A stretch of 5,419 nt of DNA. Origin: Hyphomicrobiales bacterium (GTDB taxonomy: Bacteria; Pseudomonadota; Alphaproteobacteria; Rhizobiales; Beijerinckiaceae). Location of the stretch: contig JAGWKJ010000177.1 of NCBI GenBank assembly GCA_028865375.1, forward strand, positions 1-5,419. The letters are read 5' to 3'. Each line of letters opens with the position of its first letter. The stretch's first letter is position 1. This document shows positions 1 to 5,159 of the stretch, piece after piece. The notes under the pieces were generated by a model, which saw only the letters and a list, made by a program, of their open reading frames with translations, made no database searches and had not been told where the DNA came from. Position numbers and translations under genes: made by a program.

Positions 1-330
1 GTGTTCTTCCGTCCCGCCAAGGGCGCGCCGGCCGGCGTCAAGGTCCTGCACCTGCTCGGCGGCGCCAAGGTCGACGACACGGTGTTCGTCACGGCGCCGC
101 GCGGGCACGTGCTGATCGCCGACACCAAGGGCGGCACGGTCTACCGGCTCGATGCGCCGGCATGGTCGGTCGGCTCGGCGTTCTCGGCGGTCGGCCCGAT
201 CAAGGCCGGCGCCAAGGCGCCGGCTTACGCGGCTTACGTCGGCGCCATCGACCTGCACAGCGGCGCGGCGATCCCCGTGGCGTCGGGCTTCGCCAACCCG
301 CACGGCATGGCCTTCGTCGCCGACAAGTGA
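1..330 (+). CDS. C-terminal part of a beta-propeller-like protein (5' end outside window)
   Basis: This is the last 109 codons of a gene that starts upstream; the GTG at position 1 is probably an internal valine. The residues look like propeller blades: a VDDT turn (residues 24-27), then a strand pair GHVLIAD..GGTVYRLD (35-51), a YVGAIDLHSGA blade (79-89) and a closing GFANPHGMAFV (96-106). The pattern 'DDT..L.vaD..gg.vYrl' followed by 'PHGmaFv' recalls NHL/SMP-30-type or YncE-like six-bladed propellers, which are often periplasmic. The signal peptide, if any, lies outside the window. No catalytic residue can be named, so the function is unknown. It ends at TGA 328-330 and converges on the hydrolase gene at 688. 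Coding status is well supported by codon bias and blade spacing; the family is inferred. Confidence 0.72.
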   Translation: MFFRPAKGAPAGVKVLHLLGGAKVDDTVFVTAPRGHVLIADTKGGTVYRLDAPAWSVGSAFSAVGPIKAGAKAPAYAAYVGAIDLHSGAAIPVASGFANPHGMAFVADK

Positions 331-390
331 GGCGTCCAGTCACCCTGCCTCGGCGGCGGCGGCAAGGCGCGGGCCGACAGTAGTTGCAGT

Positions 391-471
391 GACAGTATAC
401 GAAACTCCCTGACCCACGCTGCATGGACGTTCGGGCGACTTCGGTCGCGTCAGGGAGTTTCGTATGCTGTC
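391..471. repeat. Near-perfect 23-bp inverted repeat with nested UUCG hairpin (REP-like or MITE-like)
   Basis: The left arm is 391-413 and the right arm 449-471. Each is 23 bp, and 22 of 23 positions are complementary; the one difference is TATAC on the left against the TATGC counterpart on the right. The 35-bp interior contains a second hairpin, GCGAC-TTCG-GTCGC (435-448), whose C(TTCG)G tetraloop is exceptionally stable in RNA. The right arm begins directly after it. The AT-containing core GTTTCGTATRCTGTC stands out from its surroundings. The motif resembles 'GGGGACAGTATAC..' repeats that I recall from intergenic regions and near REP-associated tyrosine transposase (RAYT) genes; that link is from memory. 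No target-site duplication is visible and there is no transposase in the window. Confidence 0.8.
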
Positions 472-510
472 CCCGGTCGCGCCTTGGTCGCGGCGCGTCC
501 CGCGCTCCCT

Positions 511-614
511 CCGTCTTTGCGAGGAGCGTCAGCGACGAAGCAATCCAGGCGCCCGCGACAAAAGGCACGGCCTTTGCCGACGACTGGATTGCTTCGCTTC
601 GCTCGCAAAGACGG
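511..614. repeat. Dispersed palindromic intergenic element ('ERSDEAIQ / DWIAS' type)
   Basis: The left arm spans 511-548 and the right arm 584-614. The ends match perfectly: CCGTCTTTGCGAG (511-523) against 602-614, and GAAGCAATCCAG (537-548) against 584-595. The left arm has seven additional bases in the middle, giving a bulged cruciform or hairpin. The loop carries a smaller hairpin, AAAGGC-ACG-GCCTTT (561-575). One frame of the element translates as SDEAIQ...DWIASLRSQ, and the other strand as ERSEAIQ...WIASSLTLLAKTE. Spurious peptides of this kind are familiar from the GCAATGACG-type palindromes scattered through alphaproteobacterial genomes. Placement 3' to both convergent genes is typical of such elements. 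Its mobility mechanism is unknown to me. Confidence 0.85.
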
Positions 615-687
615 CGGTGGTTCGGGCGCGAAGGCGCCGGACGGTCAAACGCGCCGTCGCCGCCGCCGCTTTCGCACGCCGCCGCCC

Positions 688-1425
688 TTAGCCTTCCGCC
701 AATTCCGCGATCAGCGCCGCGGTCGCTTCGGGCGCCGACACCATCGCGTCGTGTCCCGTGGCGATCTCGCGCCAGTCCCAGCCGGGATCGGCCTTGGCGC
801 GCGCGCGGCAGGTGGCGAGAAAGGGATAGTCGGGCTTCGTGCTGGCGACATAGGTCTTGGGCAGGCCGGCGCCGACGGGCGCCGACAGCCGCAACGGCTC
901 GCACATGGTGCGGAACGGATGGGGCGTCAGCCGTCGTTCGAGCCAAGCGGCTTGCGCCGGATCGAACACGCCGAACGCGGCGGGCGCCGGCGGCGGAACC
1001 GTCAGGCCACCGCTGAAGCGTTGCGCGAGCTCGACGCGCCTCGCCCACGCGCCGGCGGGCGCGATGTCGGCCAAGGCCTCGCCCGGTTCCAGCAGCACGC
1101 CGTCGAGCAGCGCCAGCCGCGACAGGCGGGAGGCGATCCGATCCGCGACGCCGGTGGCGACCAGCCCGCCGAAGCTGTGGCCGACCAGCGCGACGTCGCG
1201 AAGCTCCTCCGCCTCGATGACGCCGATCACGTCGGCGAAGAACGTCTCCAGCGACACGTCGCGCGTCAGCAGGTGCGCGCGTTCGCCGAGCCCCGTCAGC
1301 GTCGGCGCGAACACGTCGTGCCCGCGCGCGCGCAAGGTCCCCGCGACATGCCTCCAACACCAACCGCCGTGCCACGAGCCGTGGACGAGCACGATCGGCT
1401 TTCGCTTGCGGGCGGGATCGGACAT
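688..1425 (-). CDS. Alpha/beta-hydrolase, plant-esterase/EstC type
   Basis: This is a 245-residue cytoplasmic alpha/beta-hydrolase (AB_hydrolase_6 type). Near the N-terminus is the oxyanion-hole segment VLVHGSWHGGWCW (residues 12-24), characteristic of the hydroxynitrile lyase / salicylate-binding esterase branch and its bacterial EstC relatives. The sequence then shows PTLTGLGER (41-49), the nucleophile elbow GHSFGG with Ser84, and the C-terminal catalytic His225 in TGHDAMVSAP. The acid is less certain: Asp199 (STKPDYPF) lies where the family usually has it, and Asp108 is the alternative. There is no signal peptide, and the length is normal for the family. The likely activity is hydrolysis of a small ester; the substrate cannot be told. 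The ATG at 1423-1425 has a GAGGAG ribosome binding site nine bases upstream. The gene diverges from the methyltransferase gene at 1483. Confidence 0.93.
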   Translation of the reverse strand: MSDPARKRKPIVLVHGSWHGGWCWRHVAGTLRARGHDVFAPTLTGLGERAHLLTRDVSLETFFADVIGVIEAEELRDVALVGHSFGGLVATGVADRIASRLSRLALLDGVLLEPGEALADIAPAGAWARRVELAQRFSGGLTVPPPAPAAFGVFDPAQAAWLERRLTPHPFRTMCEPLRLSAPVGAGLPKTYVASTKPDYPFLATCRARAKADPGWDWREIATGHDAMVSAPEATAALIAELAEG

Positions 1426-1434
1426 GGCGGCGCG

Positions 1435-1440
1435 CTCCTC
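1435..1440 (-). promoter_or_regulatory. Ribosome binding site of the hydrolase gene
   Basis: Read on the - strand the sequence is GAGGAG, nine bases before the ATG at 1425. It fixes the start of the alpha/beta-hydrolase and sits in the 57-bp divergent gap. Confidence 0.7.
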
Positions 1441-1482
1441 GCCACGGCTTTACGGGAGCCGCCGGCGGACGCACAAGGCGCC

Positions 1483-2334
1483 ATGACGAACGGCACGCCC
1501 ACTGGTCCGCCCGCCCTGTTCGACCGCGCCCTTCGTCGCGCGCGGCTCGCGCGGGCCGCCGCCTCCGGCGCTGCGGTCGATTTCCTGCTCGCCCGCGCCG
1601 CCGACGATCTCGCCGACCGGTTGGCGCTGGTGTCGCGCCGCTTCGCGCGCGCGCTCGACCTCGGCACGCCGGGGCCCCATGTCGCCGACGCGCTGCGCGC
1701 GGGCGGGCGGGTGGAGGCGATCGAGCGGATCGCCTCGTTCGACGCGCCGCCGGCGGACGCCGGGGCCGATCTCGTCGTTTCCGCGCTGGCCTTGCAGGAC
1801 GCCGACGACCTGCCCGGCGCGCTCGCGCTCGCCCGCCGCGCGCTGAAGCCGGACGGCCTGATGCTCGCCTGCCTCGTGGGCGGCGAAAGCCTGAAGGAAT
1901 TGCGCCATGCGCTGGCGGCGGCCGAGGCCGAGCTGAGGGGCGGCGCGTCGCCGCGCGTGCATCCGTTCGCCGACCTGCGCGACCTCGGCGCCCTGATGCA
2001 GCGCGCGGGCTTCGCGCTGCCCGTCGTCGATCTCGAACGGATCGTGGTGCGCTACCCGGACCTCGCCGCCCTGATGCGCGACTTGCGCGGCATGGGCGCG
2101 ACCAATTCGCTGCTGGCGCGCTCGCGCAAGCCGGTCGGCCGCGCCTTCTTCGCCCGTGCGCAGACGGTCTACGCCGAGGCCTTCGCCGACGCCGACGGGC
2201 GCTTGCCGGCGACGCTCGACTTGATTTGGCTGTCGGGCTGGGCGCCGGACCCGAGCCAGCCCAAGCCGCTGAAGCCCGGCGCCGCCACGATGCGGCTCGA
2301 AGACGCGCTGAAGCCGCCCGGGGAACCCGCTTGA
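1483..2334 (+). CDS. SAM-dependent methyltransferase-fold protein, NDUFAF5-like
   Basis: This is a 283-residue protein with a class I methyltransferase fold. It opens with the family signature LFDRALRRARLARAA (12-26) and FLLARAADDLADRLALV (34-50). A weak SAM motif I follows, ALDLGTPGPHVADAL (57-71), in which the usual glycine pattern is partly lost. Next come DLVVSALALQDADDLPGAL (96-114), KPDGLML (122-128), GGESLKELR (133-141) and the hallmark YPDLAALMRDLRGMGATNSLLAR. These match NDUFAF5, the mitochondrial complex I assembly factor that hydroxylates an arginine of NDUFS7, and its alphaproteobacterial homologues; a complex I role here is inferred. The frame stays open upstream to 484, but that part is antisense to the hydrolase. 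The ATG at 1483 has only a weak AAGG four bases upstream and fits the family's N-terminus. The gene ends at TGA 2332-2334. Confidence 0.9.
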   Translation: MTNGTPTGPPALFDRALRRARLARAAASGAAVDFLLARAADDLADRLALVSRRFARALDLGTPGPHVADALRAGGRVEAIERIASFDAPPADAGADLVVSALALQDADDLPGALALARRALKPDGLMLACLVGGESLKELRHALAAAEAELRGGASPRVHPFADLRDLGALMQRAGFALPVVDLERIVVRYPDLAALMRDLRGMGATNSLLARSRKPVGRAFFARAQTVYAEAFADADGRLPATLDLIWLSGWAPDPSQPKPLKPGAATMRLEDALKPPGEPA

Positions 2335-2360
2335 CGGCGCAACGGCGACAAGAACATACT
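2330..2360 (+). promoter_or_regulatory. Putative sigma-70 promoter for the DNA methyltransferase gene
   Basis: CTTGAC (2330-2335), overlapping the stop codon of the preceding gene, matches the alphaproteobacterial -35 box. With TTGACG (2331-2336) as the hexamer, an 18-bp spacer leads to CATACT (2355-2360), a 4/6 match to TATAAT. A local A-rich patch in otherwise GC-rich DNA supports this. Transcription would start near 2367, about 70 bases before the preferred GTG start. This is prediction by eye only. Confidence 0.4.
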
Positions 2361-2367
2361 AAGAACA
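2350..2367 (+). repeat. Direct repeat AAGAACA spaced 11 bp, possible operator
   Basis: AAGAACA occurs at 2350-2356 and again at 2361-2367, separated by TACT, so the two copies sit about one helical turn apart. The pair overlaps the putative -10 box and start site of the DNA methyltransferase promoter, a position where a repressor could act. No regulator gene for it is visible in the window. Confidence 0.4.
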
Positions 2368-2428
2368 CCGGTCGACGCTAGGCGCGCACGTTTGCTTCGC
2401 CTAACGCTTTGGTTTCCCGATTCGCGGC

Positions 2429-2433
2429 GAGGG
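2429..2433 (+). promoter_or_regulatory. Ribosome binding site deciding the methyltransferase start
   Basis: GAGGG at 2429-2433 lies five bases before the GTG at 2439-2441. The competing in-frame TTG at 2409 has no Shine-Dalgarno-like sequence at a suitable distance. The site therefore favours GTG, giving a protein that begins MANELHYGDN. Confidence 0.6.
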
Positions 2434-2438
2434 CGGGC

Positions 2439-4016
2439 GTGGCCAACGAGCTCCACTACGGCGACAATCTCGACGTGCTGCGCGAAAGCGTGGCCGACGA
2501 GAGCGTGGACCTCGTCTATCTCGACCCGCCATTCAATTCCAACGCGTCCTACAACGTGCTGTTCAAGGCGCCGGGCGGCGACGGATCGGCGGCACAGATC
2601 GAGGCCTTCGACGACACGTGGCACTGGAACGAGGCGGCCGAGCGCGCCTTCGACGCGGTGATGACGGGCCCGAACTCGCAGGCCGCGCTGCTGTTGCGCG
2701 CGATGCGCCAGGCGCTCGGCGACAACGACATGATGGCCTATCTCGCCATGATGTCGGTGCGGCTGCTGGAACTGCACCGGACGCTGAAACCGACCGGCAG
2801 CCTCTACCTGCACTGCGACCCGGTCGCGAGCCATTATTTGAAGCTGCTGCTCGACTCGATCTTCGACGTGCGGAATTTCCGGAATGAGATCACATGGAAG
2901 CGTTCCGCGGCCCACAACGACGGCAACCGTTGGGGGCGCAATGCCGACATCGTTTTCTTCTATTCCAAGTCCGAGGTCTGGACTTGGAATCCTCAATACG
3001 AAGCCTATGACGCGACCTACCTGAAGCGGTTCCGAAACGCCGATCCCGACGGCCGCAAATGGATGGACGACAATGCCACCGCCAAGGGCCTCATGGGCGG
3101 CGGGTATGACTACGAATACAAGGGATCGAGGTCGCTGTGGCGGTTTCCGCCGGCGACGATGAAACGTCTCGATTCCGAGGGCCGCCTGCACTTCACGAAG
3201 ACGGGGGGCATTCGCCTCAAGCGGTATCTCGACGAAGCCAAGGGCCACTTGGCGCAATCGGTGTGGGACGACATCCCGCCGATCAATTCGCGCGCGGCGG
3301 AGCGCCTCGGCTACCCCACCCAAAAACCGCTGGCGCTGCTCGAGCGCATCGTCGCGGCGTCGTCCAACCCCGGCGACGTCGTGCTCGACCCGTTCTGCGG
3401 TTGCGGCACCACCATCCACGCCGCCCAGAAGCTCAAGAGAAAGTGGATCGGCATCGACGTGACGCATCTGGCGATCGCGCTGATCGAACGGCGCCTGAAG
3501 GAGGCCTTCCCGCGCGCCCGCTACGACGTCCACGGCGTGCCCCGCGACGCCGAGGGCGCGCGCGACCTCGCGGAGCGCGACAAGCACGAGTTCCAGAAAT
3601 GGATCGTGGCGACGGTCGGCGGCCAACCCTATCGCGGCGGCAAGAAGGGCATGGACCGCGGCATCGACGGCTATCTCCACTTCCGCGACGATTCCAATGC
3701 CTCGCAATTCGCCGTCGTCTCGGTGAAGGGCGGCACCATGAAGTCGGGCGACGTGCGCGACCTAAAGGGCACGATGGAGCGCGAAGGCGCGCCGCTGGGC
3801 GTGTTCCTCGCGCTGCGCGAACCCACGCGCGAGATGGAGCGGGAAGCGGCCTCGGCCGGGCTCTACGAAAGCGGCGGCCGCAAGTTCGCGCGCATCCAGA
3901 TCCTGACCGCCGCCGACGTCATCGAAGGCAAGCGCCCGCTGGTGCCTTTCGGCCATGTCGAGAGCCTGCGCAGGGCCAAGGGCGAAATCGAGGAAGAGCA
4001 GGACGAACTGTTCTGA
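2439..4016 (+). CDS. Beta-class DNA methyltransferase with C-terminal Mrr-like nuclease domain
   Basis: The protein has 525 residues from the GTG at 2439, and 535 if the TTG at 2409 is used. The N-terminal two thirds are an amino-methyltransferase (N6-adenine or N4-cytosine) with motif IV before motif I, the beta order: YLDPPFNS with DPPF at 29-32, LKPTGSLYLHCDP (116-128), NEITWKR (149-155), DIVFFYSKS (170-178), GYPTQKP (291-297) and the SAM-binding DPFCGCGTT (317-325). Residues about 155-275 are the likely target recognition domain and are encoded by lower-G+C DNA. From about 381 comes a second domain: DKHEFQKW (381-388), GMDRGIDGY (404-412) and VVSVKGG (426-432). These resemble the E...GIDG...QxK core of Mrr-type PD-(D/E)xK nucleases, with Ser428 replacing the usual Gln. 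It may be a single-chain restriction-modification enzyme or a methyltransferase with an inactive nuclease-like module. No separate restriction gene is nearby. Confidence 0.9.
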   Translation: MANELHYGDNLDVLRESVADESVDLVYLDPPFNSNASYNVLFKAPGGDGSAAQIEAFDDTWHWNEAAERAFDAVMTGPNSQAALLLRAMRQALGDNDMMAYLAMMSVRLLELHRTLKPTGSLYLHCDPVASHYLKLLLDSIFDVRNFRNEITWKRSAAHNDGNRWGRNADIVFFYSKSEVWTWNPQYEAYDATYLKRFRNADPDGRKWMDDNATAKGLMGGGYDYEYKGSRSLWRFPPATMKRLDSEGRLHFTKTGGIRLKRYLDEAKGHLAQSVWDDIPPINSRAAERLGYPTQKPLALLERIVAASSNPGDVVLDPFCGCGTTIHAAQKLKRKWIGIDVTHLAIALIERRLKEAFPRARYDVHGVPRDAEGARDLAERDKHEFQKWIVATVGGQPYRGGKKGMDRGIDGYLHFRDDSNASQFAVVSVKGGTMKSGDVRDLKGTMEREGAPLGVFLALREPTREMEREAASAGLYESGGRKFARIQILTAADVIEGKRPLVPFGHVESLRRAKGEIEEEQDELF

Positions 4017-4049
4017 ACGCGTCCCGGCGCCCGGCCCCCCGGACGCCCG

Positions 4050-4070
4050 CCCGGCCAGGGCCGGGATTTT
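4050..4070 (+). terminator. Rho-independent terminator after the DNA methyltransferase gene
   Basis: CCCGGC (4050-4055) pairs with GCCGGG (4060-4065) around the loop CAGG, followed by ATTTT (4066-4070). The stem is all G:C, begins 34 bases after the methyltransferase stop codon, and has a short T-run. It would isolate the methyltransferase from the downstream kinase-like gene. The T-run is modest, so readthrough is possible. Confidence 0.6.
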
Positions 4071-4131
4071 CCTGTTCCGCGAGCGCGATCCGGGCATTAA
4101 GGTGGCTTCCGAGGAAACCCCCGGGTCAAGC

Positions 4132-5130
4132 ATGGTGTTGGGTTGCATCGGCGACGGCTTCGCGCCGTCGGTGGAGACGGCCGCCGCGCTGTCGCGGGAG
4201 GGCTTGCGCACCATCGTGTGCGGCGCCGCCCCCCGCGCGCGCGCGCCGCGCAACGCCGAGGCCGCCGTGGTCGCGGTCGATTTCTCGGCGACGGCGCCCG
4301 ACACGATCCGACAGGCGTTCCAAGCGCTTGACTGGCTGGGCGCCCAGGGCGTCCGCCAGGTGCTCGCCCAAGCGCCCGCCTCGCCCGAGACCCGCGCCGC
4401 GCTCGCCAAGGCGCTGCTGGAGCGGCTGGCGGCGGGCGCGCGCGAAGACATCCGGGTGGGCCTCGTGGGCGCGGCACCGGATCCGGATCTCGCCGCGCTG
4501 CTCGCCGCCGCGCCGGGCGGCCGCGTGACCCTTGTGGGCGCGGACGCCGCCAGCGGCGCGGCCAATGCGCTCCGCCCGGCGGGCCGCCCGACGGGCGATG
4601 CATCGCGCTGGCGCGGCATGGACGGGCCGGGGGTCGCCATCGCGGGTTCTGGCGCGTCCGCGACCCTGTCGCAGGTCGCCCATTACGGCGAACGCCATCC
4701 CACGATGCGCATCGACCCCGAGCAGGTCATGCTCGGCCGCGTCACGGAAGACGACGCCGCCCGTTTCGCGCTCGACAACGTGGAGCGCTCGCCGCTGATC
4801 CATTCCTCGACCAGCGCAGCCCTGCGCGCCGGCGCCGCCGCCCGCTGGGGCGAGACGCGCGTCGCGCGCACGATGGACTGGCTGTTCGGCCAGCTCGCCC
4901 AGAAACTCGTCGACGCAGGCGTGACGCGGCTGGTGGTCGCCGGCGACGGCACCGCCGCGGCGGTCGCCGAGGCGACGCGGCGCGCGACCTTCGAGATCGG
5001 CCCCGAGATCGGAGCCGGCGCGCCCGCGCTGATCGCGCAAGGCGACCCGCCGCTGGCGCTCGTCGTCAAGCGCGGCGGCGTCGGTGCGCGCGACTTTTTC
5101 GAGACGGCGCTCGCCGGCCTCGCCGCTTGA
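4132..5130 (+). CDS. Shortened, motif-poor relative of four-carbon acid sugar kinase (OtnK/DUF1537 family)
   Basis: The product is 332 residues; OtnK-type 3-oxo-tetronate kinases are usually about 420. Family features remain: MVLGCIGDGFA at the N-terminus, ALDWLGAQGVRQV (65-77), AGSGASATLSQV (171-182), SPLIHSS (220-226), the helix before GVTRLVVAG (263-271), EIGPEIGAGAP (288-298) and a final DFFETAL (321-327). The usual signatures are altered: DDFTG reads DGFAP (8-12), GGETSG reads GDGTAA (271-276), KSGNFG reads KRGGVG (313-318), and the central CSTFDST..GNIG region is missing. The reading frame is intact throughout with normal codon use, so this is not a recent pseudogene. Kinase activity is doubtful; a regulatory or altered role is possible. 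I chose the ATG at 4132 because the conserved domain begins there; its ribosome binding site is weak, and GTG 4102 is an alternative. It lies 29 bp before an aldolase gene. Confidence 0.8.
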   Translation: MVLGCIGDGFAPSVETAAALSREGLRTIVCGAAPRARAPRNAEAAVVAVDFSATAPDTIRQAFQALDWLGAQGVRQVLAQAPASPETRAALAKALLERLAAGAREDIRVGLVGAAPDPDLAALLAAAPGGRVTLVGADAASGAANALRPAGRPTGDASRWRGMDGPGVAIAGSGASATLSQVAHYGERHPTMRIDPEQVMLGRVTEDDAARFALDNVERSPLIHSSTSAALRAGAAARWGETRVARTMDWLFGQLAQKLVDAGVTRLVVAGDGTAAAVAEATRRATFEIGPEIGAGAPALIAQGDPPLALVVKRGGVGARDFFETALAGLAA

Positions 5131-5147
5131 CCCGCGGACCGTCGGTC

Positions 5148-5154
5148 GGAGGAG
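5148..5154 (+). promoter_or_regulatory. Ribosome binding site of the aldolase gene
   Basis: GGAGGAG, a near-ideal Shine-Dalgarno sequence, ends five bases before the ATG at 5160 and fixes that start. It lies in the 29-bp gap after the kinase-like gene, and it is much stronger than that gene's own initiation region. Confidence 0.8.
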
Positions 5155-5159
5155 TTCGC

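Larger units (their letters stand above)
331..687. other. Non-coding convergent intergenic region with two palindromic elements
   Basis: These 357 bases lie between the 3' ends of the propeller gene (+) and the hydrolase gene (-). Open frames crossing the region are antisense or shadow frames with arginine- and proline-rich translations. The stretch contains two separate inverted-repeat elements, described as their own entries (391-471 and 511-614). Outside these, 331-390, 472-510 and 615-687 are GC-rich sequence in which I see no gene, promoter or T-run terminator. The short string GGTCGCG occurs three times (443-449, 475-481, 486-492), probably by chance. Because both genes read into this region, the palindromes may double as transcription end points for both strands. 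Confidence 0.8.

Noticed and set aside
652..690. Runs of CGC/GCC triplets near the end of the hydrolase gene
   Set aside because: They are irregular and short, best explained by high G+C and not by a simple-sequence repeat.
484..1482. In-frame upstream extension of the NDUFAF5-like gene
   Set aside because: The added residues are antisense to the hydrolase and cross the palindromic repeat at 511-614. Family N-terminal signatures start just after the ATG at 1483.
200..2368. Long open frame on the - strand (722 codons)
   Set aside because: It crosses the palindromes and lies over the hydrolase and methyltransferase genes. The translation is arginine/proline-rich low-complexity sequence, a GC-rich shadow frame.
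2376..2406. Imperfect inverted repeat CGCTAGGCG / CGCCTAACG before the methyltransferase
   Set aside because: It has nine pairs with one mismatch, a 13-base loop and a poor T-run. It is too weak to call a terminator or operator with confidence.
2169..3707. 512-codon - strand open frame opposite the DNA methyltransferase
   Set aside because: The + strand frame has clear methyltransferase motifs (DPPF, DPFCGCGTT). The antisense frame has no recognisable domain.
4152..4170. 7-bp hairpin CGACGGC-TTCGC-GCCGTCG near the start of the kinase-like gene
   Set aside because: It lies inside coding sequence, and short GC stems are expected by chance at this base composition.
4126..5040. 304-codon - strand open frame opposite the kinase-like gene
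   Set aside because: It is Arg/Gly/Ala-rich with no domain. The + strand frame shows OtnK-family landmarks in the right order.
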